Below are positions 1-5,266 of a stretch of DNA of 15,812 bases, in pieces. The stretch is from CAIKOD01 sp035505975. Lineage in GTDB: Archaea; Halobacteriota; Methanomicrobia; Methanomicrobiales; Methanospirillaceae. Position 1 is the first letter of the stretch, and every line of letters starts with the position of its first letter. The notes under the pieces are model-generated. The model ran no database searches. It saw only the letters and a list, made by a program, of their open reading frames with translations, and was not told the DNA's origin. The DNA is taken from NCBI GenBank assembly GCA_035505975.1, contig DATJQJ010000056.1:1-15812 (forward strand), read 5' to 3'. The position numbers were made by a program, and so were the translations under genes.

Positions 1-662
1 TTCACGAAACGGCCCTGCAGGCTGAATGCGGAGAGTGAGATCCCTGTCCCCGGATCTGCAGCGCTTCCCGTAGGGGTCTGAACGGGCACCAGGGTAACAA
101 CCGGGGTCACGAGGCCCGCGACCGGCTGACTGGGATTCGCACGGTACGAGTCCATTGCCCGGTCCATGAGCAGGCTGACTGAGGTCCCGTCGGCCGTATA
201 AAGGTCGTTTCCGGCGGGAACCGGTGAAGGCTCTGGTGTTGTCGTGGGGACCGGTGTTCCTGAATTGACGGGTGTATTGCCGTTCGACCATGATTTGTAG
301 TTCCCGAGAAGCCGGTCCAGGTCAGCCCGGCTGAGCGTATACGGTACAAGAGTTACCGCGGGCGCACCCTGAGTTCCGCCCGGCTGGATGACCGCCTTGT
401 TTTCTTCAGCATTTTTCGCGCCCCATGCAAGGATCTGGTCCTCGGTTCCCGGAGTTAACCAGGATTCGTTGCCAGGGTCATACGAACCCGGTGAATAGGG
501 CGTGATGAACGGTGTCAGGGTGCCAAACAGTCCCATCGCCTGATCCAGCGAAGGAGGGGTTAACCAGGAGTCGTCATTTGCAGATGCTATTCCAATAAAA
601 AACCCGGTTACAATGAGAAATCCAAGGACAAGCCGCGGAAAGGACGCTGAATTAAATCTCAT
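1..662 (-). CDS. Secreted Thr/Pro-rich hypothetical protein, C-terminus beyond the window
   Basis: An open frame reads leftward from an ATG at 662 to the window edge without a stop (220 codons visible). The start is supported by GGAG at 671-674, 8 nt upstream. Residues 1-28 form a signal peptide: a basic start, a hydrophobic stretch (LVLGFLIVTGFFIGIA), then Ser-Ala before Asn-Asp. The mature part holds two copies of a short Ser-Trp-Leu-Thr-Pro motif (about residues 32-36 and 67-71), followed by a predicted helix (PYTLSRADLDRLLG) and a Thr/Pro linker near residues 131-150. The family is not recognised. Composition and signal peptide suggest an exported or surface-attached protein, in line with the two secreted proteins that follow. 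A cell-wall anchor could lie in the missing C-terminus. Existence of the gene is well supported; function is unknown. Confidence 0.75.
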   Translation of the reverse strand, partial: MRFNSASFPRLVLGFLIVTGFFIGIASANDDSWLTPPSLDQAMGLFGTLTPFITPYSPGSYDPGNESWLTPGTEDQILAWGAKNAEENKAVIQPGGTQGAPAVTLVPYTLSRADLDRLLGNYKSWSNGNTPVNSGTPVPTTTPEPSPVPAGNDLYTADGTSVSLLMDRAMDSYRANPSQPVAGLVTPVVTLVPVQTPTGSAADPGTGISLSAFSLQGRFV

Positions 663-686
663 ATGTCAGTCTCCAATTCATGTTTT

Positions 687-704
687 GCCCCTTATAACAG
701 GGGC
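687..704. repeat. Short perfect hairpin in the 5' leader of the left-edge gene
   Basis: GCCCCT (687-692), loop TATAAC, then AGGGGC (699-704): a perfect 6-bp inverted repeat 25 nt upstream of the ATG at 662. A TATA-like CAATATACA on the minus strand lies further upstream (about 721-730), so the hairpin would fall in the 5' leader of that transcript. It may affect translation, bind a regulator, or be chance. Confidence 0.35.
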
Positions 705-897
705 TGAACACGATCGCTTTGTATATTGCGGCCGTGTTATGCGAAAATTGATTTTCCATCTATTTACAAGGTTGCGATTCGACAGTGTCTCGAAAATGGG
801 TAAGCCCCGGCCGGGTGCCGGGATTTCGCATTCACCGATCCGCCCTCTGACCCGGGCTATACTTTCAAATACTAGTCCCCAAAAACTAACGAATATT

Positions 898-1341
898 ATG
901 AAACATGCAGCGTGTGGAATTGCTATCCTTCTTATCTGCACACTCCTCACCGGGTGCACAGGAATTCCCCAGGCCCCGAATGCTCCCAATCAGCCCTCAA
1001 CAAATGGCAATGTCGTCTTCGGACCGGTCGACACCATGCCTGCCGGGAGCAATGTAACAATCCAGGTGGCACAGAAAGATGCAATCCATAATACGATCGA
1101 CGTCACCTTCGCGGGTGGCGAAGGGCAGAACCAGGTCAAAAGCATCGACGTGATCTACAAAGGCCATGACGGTGTTACCCAGACTCAGTCCTTAAAACCG
1201 TTAAAAGGTGCGACGGTGACATTCCAGGGAACAACCCAGACTGACAACATACAGGTGTACGTTACGCTCTATAACGGCAACCGGTACAAAGTCGTGGACC
1301 AGTCTTCTCCCGTGGTCGGACCTGCCCGGGGAGGCATTTGA
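898..1341 (+). CDS. Small secreted lipoprotein of unknown function
   Basis: The frame is open from 613, but the ATG at 898 is the credible start because a signal peptide follows at once: MKHAACGIAILLICTLLTGC, with a lipobox (Leu-Thr-Gly-Cys) whose Cys is residue 20. The sequence upstream of 898 in this frame is unlike a protein and overlaps the divergent gene's leader. The mature protein is about 128 residues: a Pro/Asn-rich tether (residues 21-37), then alternating hydrophobic and polar beta-strand-like segments, consistent with a small all-beta (Ig-like) extracellular domain. The encoded protein is 147 aa. No Shine-Dalgarno is visible; CTATAC about 40 nt upstream could be the TATA element of a near-leaderless transcript. 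Probably anchored to the outer face of the membrane by the Cys lipid. The family is not recognised. Confidence 0.75.
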   Translation: MKHAACGIAILLICTLLTGCTGIPQAPNAPNQPSTNGNVVFGPVDTMPAGSNVTIQVAQKDAIHNTIDVTFAGGEGQNQVKSIDVIYKGHDGVTQTQSLKPLKGATVTFQGTTQTDNIQVYVTLYNGNRYKVVDQSSPVVGPARGGI

Positions 1342-1471
1342 TTTTTTTAACGTCCTTAGCTGTCAGGTCCTGGCCGGATCGACGAAAATCTGGTTTTCGA
1401 AATCCTGCGATTAACGTGTTTTTTTTATTGATCATCTTCATTCCTTATGCCATTGAATGAAATTGTACAGG

Positions 1472-1599
1472 CAGATGCTCCCCGGGTTCCGTCCCGAAAC
1501 CCGCGGCACCCTGTTGCGACAGGAACCTGAAGTCGGTGATACGTCATGAGAATCCTGCCCGACGGCTACCCTGATGGGGCAGGACAGCGAAGGGTGGAA
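1472..1599 (-). repeat. Dispersed GC-rich structured repeat, copy A (inverted)
   Basis: Read on the minus strand, this segment has the same order of blocks as copies B and C near 4.0-4.35 kb: CCCATCAGGGTAGCC (1564-1578), then a core at 1472-1529 with CCTGT-loop-ACAGG, a TGCCGC block, a second stem (GGGTTTC pairing with GGAACCC) and a terminal GGGGAGCATC. Its left block matches copy D (5019-5033) at 14 of 15 bases. No coding potential was recognised in it. The stems persist while their bases change between copies, which suggests a structured RNA or DNA element. Confidence 0.55.
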
Positions 1600-1612
1600 G
1601 TTACTCCCGGTC

Positions 1613-1750
1613 ATGTGTGACACGTTAAGAACAGAGGAGGAAATTCGGCAGAACCAAAAAATTAGTTCCTGGATTGCCAGGCAGATGCCGGTCATGAGGG
1701 TGCCGTGGATGAAGGAATACATGTCATTTGTACGGAAGATCGATCGGTAA
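1613..1750 (+). CDS. Possible 45-aa small protein (weak call)
   Basis: The frame runs from ATG 1613 to TAA 1748-1750; it could extend back to ATG 1574, inside repeat copy A. The peptide is amphipathic and basic, with a Glu/Gln/Arg-rich front, a Trp-Ile-Ala-Arg-Gln segment, and a Met/Trp-rich tail ending in Arg-Lys-Ile-Asp-Arg. Third codon positions are fairly G/C-rich, as in neighbouring genes. No clear Shine-Dalgarno precedes either start and no family is recognised, so it may be a chance frame or a gene remnant. Confidence 0.2.
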   Translation: MCDTLRTEEEIRQNQKISSWIARQMPVMRVPWMKEYMSFVRKIDR

Positions 1751-1810
1751 ACCGAATCATTCGTTTTCTATCGTAAAATTTTTGAAAAAGAAAATAATAT
1801 TCCCCAAATC

Positions 1811-1823
1811 CGTTAAAAAAAAA
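1811..1823 (-). terminator. Oligo-T terminator of the DUF3821 gene
   Basis: On the minus strand, a run of nine T (plus-strand A-run 1815-1823) begins 4 nt after the TAA stop at 1828-1830. Archaeal transcription often ends at such oligo-T tracts without a hairpin. A second T-rich patch lies further on (about 1777-1800). Confidence 0.5.
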
Positions 1824-1827
1824 CTGT

Positions 1828-2781
1828 TTACCTGAAGGCCCGCTTTTTCAGGACCAGCGCCCCTCCAAGAATGCCTGTACAGACAAGGAGAAAGCCCGGC
1901 CCCGGGGACTTCGTTGTCGGGATTGCGGTCGGGGGTACAGAAGTCGCTACCCTTGTTGTCGGCGAGGTTGATGGGGTTGTCGCCATAGTTGTATTGGTGG
2001 GCGTGCTGACGGCGCTAATCGTCGCTATCGGGGTGATTGAAGGGATAATTTTAGGATTTCCACTTTGGATCAACACGTTACCGGTCTGCGGTGTCTGGGT
2101 CTTCCCGTCTACCCGGTAGTTATCGTTCATCTTATTGACGTTGCATATGGCCCAGACCGTATAGGTCCCTGAAGAGTACTGACCGGTGTCCCAAATCGGC
2201 CCTGTCGAAAACGGCGACGATGTCACGCCAATGTTCATCAATGGATGTCCTGATATCTCAGCGAGCTGGGCGCCACCGGGAGTGAGTACATATATGGATA
2301 TCGGCACCATTGTTATCCCGGACCTGTTCAGCATTGCGACAAGGTTGGTCTCGATCCGGAAACTCGCCAGGTCCCCCCGGCTAATATAACCCGTGGAATT
2401 CGTCACATCGATGTTGGTCGTTTCATCATATACTTTCAAGGTAAGTGTCGGGTCCTGCACGTAAAATGCAAAACTTTTACTGGGCAGGCTGTACCATGCG
2501 CCTGTTTTCGATGCAAAAATCGCGGGGTCGACGAAGAAATTGCCCGCATTGTCGACGGTAACCGTTGCAACCGGAGAATCGGCGGTGACATTGGTACTGT
2601 TATCAAACCAACCTATTTTCGATGCACTGGCCACTCCGGTCTGGGTTATGTCGAGGCCCTGCTCCCCGATAAACGCCGTTCCCCCCTGCGGGATCGTGAA
2701 AAGGCCTCCGCTTGCAGGGAGAATAAACAGCGACGCCGAGACAACAACTGCAATAATTAACAATTTATACCAGGCTTTCAT
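1828..2781 (-). CDS. DUF3821-like surface protein with PGF-CTERM-type sorting signal
   Basis: This is a 317-aa exported protein. Residues 1-25 are a signal peptide (MKAWYKLLIIAVVVSASLF followed by a Pro-Ala-Ser-Gly site). Residues 27 to about 145 carry the pattern of the methanogen DUF3821 domain: a Phe-Ile-Gly-Glu-Gln-Gly-Leu-Asp-Ile motif at 37-45, then Ile-Gly-Trp-Phe at 56-59. A second beta-rich domain extends to about 240, and residues 245-292 are a Ser/Thr/Pro linker suited to glycosylation. The C-terminus (293-317) is tripartite: PGPGF, a hydrophobic span, then KKRAFR. This matches the PGF-CTERM signals processed by archaeosortase A and lipid-anchored to the membrane. Asn-X-Ser/Thr sites occur at 61, 64, 128, 152 and 263. 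The start is fixed by AGGAGG at 2791-2796, 9 nt upstream. Related proteins are annotated as S-layer or surface glycoproteins; the exact role is unknown. Confidence 0.85.
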   Translation of the reverse strand: MKAWYKLLIIAVVVSASLFILPASGGLFTIPQGGTAFIGEQGLDITQTGVASASKIGWFDNSTNVTADSPVATVTVDNAGNFFVDPAIFASKTGAWYSLPSKSFAFYVQDPTLTLKVYDETTNIDVTNSTGYISRGDLASFRIETNLVAMLNRSGITMVPISIYVLTPGGAQLAEISGHPLMNIGVTSSPFSTGPIWDTGQYSSGTYTVWAICNVNKMNDNYRVDGKTQTPQTGNVLIQSGNPKIIPSITPIATISAVSTPTNTTMATTPSTSPTTRVATSVPPTAIPTTKSPGPGFLLVCTGILGGALVLKKRAFR

Positions 2782-2821
2782 TCGTAGTTTCCTCCTGTTT
2801 AAGTATTCTGTAATGTTTTGG

Positions 2822-2836
2822 GGATATGATAAGCAT
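2822..2836 (-). promoter_or_regulatory. Candidate promoter of the DUF3821 gene
   Basis: On the minus strand, GAAATGCTTATCATATCC resembles a purine-rich BRE followed by a TATA box, about 45 nt upstream of the ATG at 2781. A start of transcription about 25 nt downstream would leave a short leader containing the AGGAGG site. Called by pattern and position only. Confidence 0.35.
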
Positions 2837-3199
2837 TTCCACCTGTGGGGTATGTATTGGCGGAATTAACGACAGCGATTACCCGGCGATCGGATCCGGA
2901 CGGGCTTTTTTTTCTCGCATACGTTGCCAGTATTAGTGGCGGTTCGGATATCAGGTCCTGTCAGGGTGATGCATCCCGATCCGGGATCTGTGAAGGGACC
3001 GGGTAGAAGCCTTCTCCCTTATCCAGGTTTCCGATCGGGCATCGTGAGGAGTGTCCACGGAACAACCTCCCCAAATCCTGTATGTTCGATATGTTTCCGG
3101 GAACCCCTGTCGATCCGGAAATCAGGTCCCATTATGTTCTGGATGTCGGGAAAAAAAATATCTACAGAATTCAGGTATTTACAAATTCTGCAAGAACCG
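2837..3199. other. Gene-poor spacer with hairpins and possible zinc-ribbon remnant
   Basis: No intact gene is recognised between the DUF3821 gene and the gene at 3334. The spacer contains a GC-rich stretch followed by eight T (2906-2913), a perfect 6-bp hairpin (ATCCCG 2973-2978 with CGGGAT 2982-2987), and a near-repeat of 14 bases (CGGATATCAGGTCC 2945-2958 and CGGAAATCAGGTCC 3116-3129). Two CxxC pairs in different plus-strand frames (3083-3094 and 3135-3146) may be a decayed zinc ribbon. The open frames across 2924-3281 lack ribosome sites and protein-like composition. Confidence 0.5.
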
Positions 3200-3212
3200 G
3201 AAATATTTTTAT
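3197..3212 (+). promoter_or_regulatory. Candidate promoter of the coiled-coil membrane protein gene
   Basis: GGAAATATTTTTATAG has the look of an archaeal BRE plus TATA element and is the most TATA-like site in this spacer. It would start transcription near 3235, leaving a leader of about 100 nt before the ATG at 3334. A second AT-rich patch (GGAAAATAATTTTTC, 3240-3254) is closer and is an alternative. Confidence 0.35.
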
Positions 3213-3333
3213 AGATTTATCCGCCTATCGACGACTGGCAGGAAAATAATTTTTCATCGAATTCTCTTCCCCGGAAACTGACTGAGACCTGGAAACGCGG
3301 GCCTGGAGATGCCGGTAGGGAGATATAAGGGAT

Positions 3334-3960
3334 ATGGTGATTGAAATGGTCGATCTAACTGATGAGGAAAACGTTGTCGAACAAGCCCGTGTAAAGGGCC
3401 AGGAAGAAGAGAAGCAGAGGCAGCGGGAACTTGAAATGGCGAAGGAACGCGCCCGGAAGGAGGGGCAGAAAGAAGGGAGTAAACAGGAGAGGAAAAATGG
3501 GAGTGGTTTAAAAGTTCTTCTCGGTATCATCGTGCTCATCATTATTATCGGTATTGCTGCTCTCGTTACGCTGAATGTGACGGTTACTAACCCTGTGACC
3601 GGGGTTTCCATGCCTTTCTCGAGCAACTACAGCGTAACATTTCCCATCGGGCAGCAGGTGACCATAGGGAATACCCATATCACTGTCCTTACGTACCAGA
3701 ACGAATTACTTTCGAACATCGACGGAGACCAGCAGAAATTGTTTGAAGGCCAGGACCGTGTGACCCAGGAACGGCGGGCCGTCGTTACCACGCTCGGAGG
3801 AGTTACCCTTGTGGACACGAATTTCCAGATCGACCTGCAATACCAGGGCCAGCGGGACAACCTCGCATATTTCAACCTGGTCATTCATACGTCGAAGCAG
3901 GTACCTGACATCCTCCTCCGGATGCTGCTCCCGTCATCAATCAATGCAAGCCCGGTATGA
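3334..3960 (+). CDS. Single-pass membrane protein with charged N-terminal coiled coil
   Basis: This is a 208-aa protein of unrecognised family. Residues 14-56 are almost entirely Glu, Lys, Arg and Gln and should form a long charged helix or coiled coil. Residues 59-80 are one strongly hydrophobic membrane span rich in Ile, Leu and Val. The remaining 130 residues are beta-rich, with Asn-Val-Thr and Asn-Tyr-Ser sites soon after the membrane, so they probably face outside. The basic helix before the span implies a cytoplasmic N-terminus and no cleavable signal. The start is ambiguous: ATG 3334 is preceded by AGGGAG and AAGGG, while ATG 3346 (MVDLTDEEN) is preceded by GGTGATT, which also pairs with the 16S tail. 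The layout suits a protein linking a cytoplasmic partner to an external domain; this is inference. Confidence 0.75.
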   Translation: MVIEMVDLTDEENVVEQARVKGQEEEKQRQRELEMAKERARKEGQKEGSKQERKNGSGLKVLLGIIVLIIIIGIAALVTLNVTVTNPVTGVSMPFSSNYSVTFPIGQQVTIGNTHITVLTYQNELLSNIDGDQQKLFEGQDRVTQERRAVVTTLGGVTLVDTNFQIDLQYQGQRDNLAYFNLVIHTSKQVPDILLRMLLPSSINASPV

Positions 3961-3987
3961 GGAAATGGGTGCGGGCGAAACTCTAAG

Positions 3988-4011
3988 GATAGATATTTCT
4001 TTTTTCTGTTT
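3988..4011 (+). terminator. T-rich terminator after the membrane protein gene
   Basis: ATATTTCTTTTTTCTGTTTC lies about 30 nt after the TGA at 3958-3960. Its dense T tracts on the plus strand fit archaeal hairpin-independent termination. Confidence 0.4.
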
Positions 4012-4024
4012 CTCGCGGTGAATT

Positions 4025-4126
4025 CTCTCACTCCATGGGGATTGCCCATGGAGGGGGATAATCCCTATTAAGTCCCTATCACCAACGGGGATCGCCGCAG
4101 CGGCAGGACGGAGCCCCGGGAGCGTC
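4025..4126 (+). repeat. Dispersed GC-rich structured repeat, copy B
   Basis: The element begins with a perfect 9-bp hairpin, CTCCATGGG (4031-4039) and CCCATGGAG (4045-4053) around a 5-nt loop. It continues with GGGGGATAATCCC and a 56-nt core (4071-4126) that starts AGTCCCT and ends GGGAGCGTC. By hand alignment the core matches copy C at about 37 of 56 positions, including GGGATCGCCGC in full. It lies in a 498-bp spacer (3961-4458) with no recognised gene. Confidence 0.6.
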
Positions 4127-4223
4127 AGATTATCCCTTTTCATCCAGAGTCACTACATGGATATCCCCGGGAAGTGGAAAGAAAGTGTAAATTCCCATCG
4201 TTCCGGGTTTTACATACGACCAG

Positions 4224-4346
4224 GAGGGGGTTTCACCCCCTCTCCGTTCCACCCCCGTTGGGATAGCCAGTGTGCAGGGTTGATCCCAGGCAGTCCCTGT
4301 CCTGACAGGGATCGCCGCTGGATTCGGGGCATAGCCCTGGAGCGTC
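4224..4346 (+). repeat. Dispersed GC-rich structured repeat, copy C
   Basis: It opens with an 8-bp hairpin (GAGGGGGT, 3-nt loop, ACCCCCTC, 4224-4242), then TTCCACCC, GGGATAGCC (4259-4267) and a core at 4292-4346. The core contains TCCCTGTC-CT-GACAGGGA, a near-perfect stem, followed by ATCGCCGC, GGGGCATAGCCC and GGAGCGTC. Copies B and C are about 165 bp apart in the same orientation, both upstream of the cyclophilin gene. The 252-codon minus-strand frame crossing this area overlaps the cyclophilin gene and is a shadow. Confidence 0.6.
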
Positions 4347-4458
4347 CTAGCCCTCCACCGATCCTATCTGAGCATACGTATACTTTCACGGTTGTACAAT
4401 CAGTTACTGTTTCCCATGCCACTGCAAGATTAATCCGGATGAAACCGTACTTAATACC

Positions 4459-4929
4459 ATGACTGACCATTCGTCTCCAAAAGTAGCTGTGCTGGAGACC
4501 TCCATGGGAACGATATCGATCGAACTTGACCCTGCAATGCCCGTAACAGCGGGCAATTTTGAAAAACTCGTCAGGAAAGGCTATTATGACGGGGTTATCT
4601 TCCATCGTGTCATTGACGGCTTCATGGTCCAGGGAGGCGACCCGACGGGAACGGGATGCGGTGGACCCGGATATGCAATCCCCGATGAGTTCACCCCCGG
4701 GAACCGGAATAACCGCGGGACTATAGCAATGGCCAATGCGGGTCCGAATACGGGTGGGAGCCAGTTCTTCATCAACCTCGTCAATAATAATTTCCTGGAC
4801 GACCGCCACCCCGTGTTCGGCCGCGTCGTTGCAGGGATGGATGTTGTCGACGCGATCGCTAAAGTCAGGAAAGACAGGAGCGACAAGCCGATAACGCCGG
4901 TAAAAATTATTAAAGCCACCATGCAGTGA
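4459..4929 (+). CDS. Cyclophilin-type peptidyl-prolyl cis-trans isomerase
   Basis: This 156-aa protein is a single-domain cytoplasmic cyclophilin (EC 5.2.1.8), which catalyses cis-trans isomerisation of Xaa-Pro bonds during folding. The family signature is plain: FHRVIDGFMVQGGD at residues 48-61, then the Gly-rich GTGCGGPGY, and NTGGSQFFI at 97-105. Arg50, Phe55 and Gln58 align with the catalytic Arg55, Phe60 and Gln63 of human CypA. The residue matching CypA Trp121 is Phe112, as in bacterial PpiB-type enzymes, which predicts weak cyclosporin binding (known for the family). There is no signal peptide. The length is typical for a compact prokaryotic cyclophilin. No clear Shine-Dalgarno precedes ATG 4459, which suggests a leaderless or short-leader mRNA. 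The gene appears to be transcribed alone, behind two repeat copies. Confidence 0.95.
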   Translation: MTDHSSPKVAVLETSMGTISIELDPAMPVTAGNFEKLVRKGYYDGVIFHRVIDGFMVQGGDPTGTGCGGPGYAIPDEFTPGNRNNRGTIAMANAGPNTGGSQFFINLVNNNFLDDRHPVFGRVVAGMDVVDAIAKVRKDRSDKPITPVKIIKATMQ

Positions 4930-5202
4930 AAAAGACAATAGGGAGGCTCTGTCCAATCCCTCCCTCATTCTCCTGGTGTCCTGGTAATGGATGGTTTTTC
5001 CATCTACCCTACCCTCCTCCCATCAGGATAGCCACCTGGGGGGTCCGGCCTGGAGCCCTGGTATTTTTTGCCTGTCAAGTCCAGTCGCAAACAGAGAAAC
5101 CGTATCTATCGGTTTCCATCTCGGGGTTTTGATCATCATTGACCTGATATGAGAATGCTACCGGAAATCGGCGGTGATTCTACCGGATGCATGGTTTCAA
5201 CA
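4930..5202. other. Spacer with a partial repeat copy, no gene
   Basis: Between the cyclophilin and the DUF255 gene there are 337 bp without a credible gene. Present are a small hairpin (GATGG, five T, CCATC; 4990-5004), a partial repeat copy D (5019-5066), and an 8-base direct repeat CTACCGGA (5158-5165 and 5180-5187). Short frames here lack ribosome sites and family features. Confidence 0.55.
5019..5066 (+). repeat. Partial copy D of the dispersed repeat, with T-run
   Basis: CCCATCAGGATAGCC (5019-5033) differs at one base from the left block of copy A and resembles GGGATAGCC of copy C. GC-rich sequence follows (GGTCCGGCCTGGAGCCCTGG) and ends in six T at 5061-5066. The core seen in copies A-C is not recognisable. 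The T-run may terminate the cyclophilin transcript. Confidence 0.35.
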
Positions 5203-5214
5203 ACTAAAATATCA
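5203..5214 (+). promoter_or_regulatory. Candidate promoter of the DUF255 gene
   Basis: ACTAAAATATCAA followed by a T-run lies about 55 nt before the ATG at 5267. A TATA box here would give a leader of roughly 30 nt. Called by pattern only. Confidence 0.35.
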
Positions 5215-5266
5215 ATTTTTTTGAACATCAGAAAAGAAGAAATAACCGATCCGCATATGAACCGGT

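Larger units (their letters stand above)
1342..1827. other. Long spacer with an inverted repeat copy and no convincing gene
   Basis: This 486-bp gap between the lipoprotein and the convergent DUF3821 gene contains repeat copy A (1472-1599), a weak small frame (1613-1750) and AT-rich ends. A T-rich tract near 1420-1430 may end the lipoprotein transcript. The 94-codon frame on the minus strand (1438-1722) runs through the repeat and shows no family features or ribosome site, so it is not called. Confidence 0.6.

Noticed and set aside
678..989. 103-codon frame on the minus strand
   Set aside because: It overlaps the lipoprotein signal-peptide region and the left-edge gene's leader, has no ribosome site and no protein-family features.
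4210..4968. 252-codon minus-strand frame over the cyclophilin and repeat copy C
   Set aside because: The plus strand encodes an unmistakable cyclophilin; the rest of this frame crosses a noncoding repeat.
5128..5160. C/D-box-like sRNA motifs (CTGA followed by ATGAGA)
   Set aside because: The flanking C and D boxes do not match consensus and spacing is wrong, so a guide RNA is not supported.
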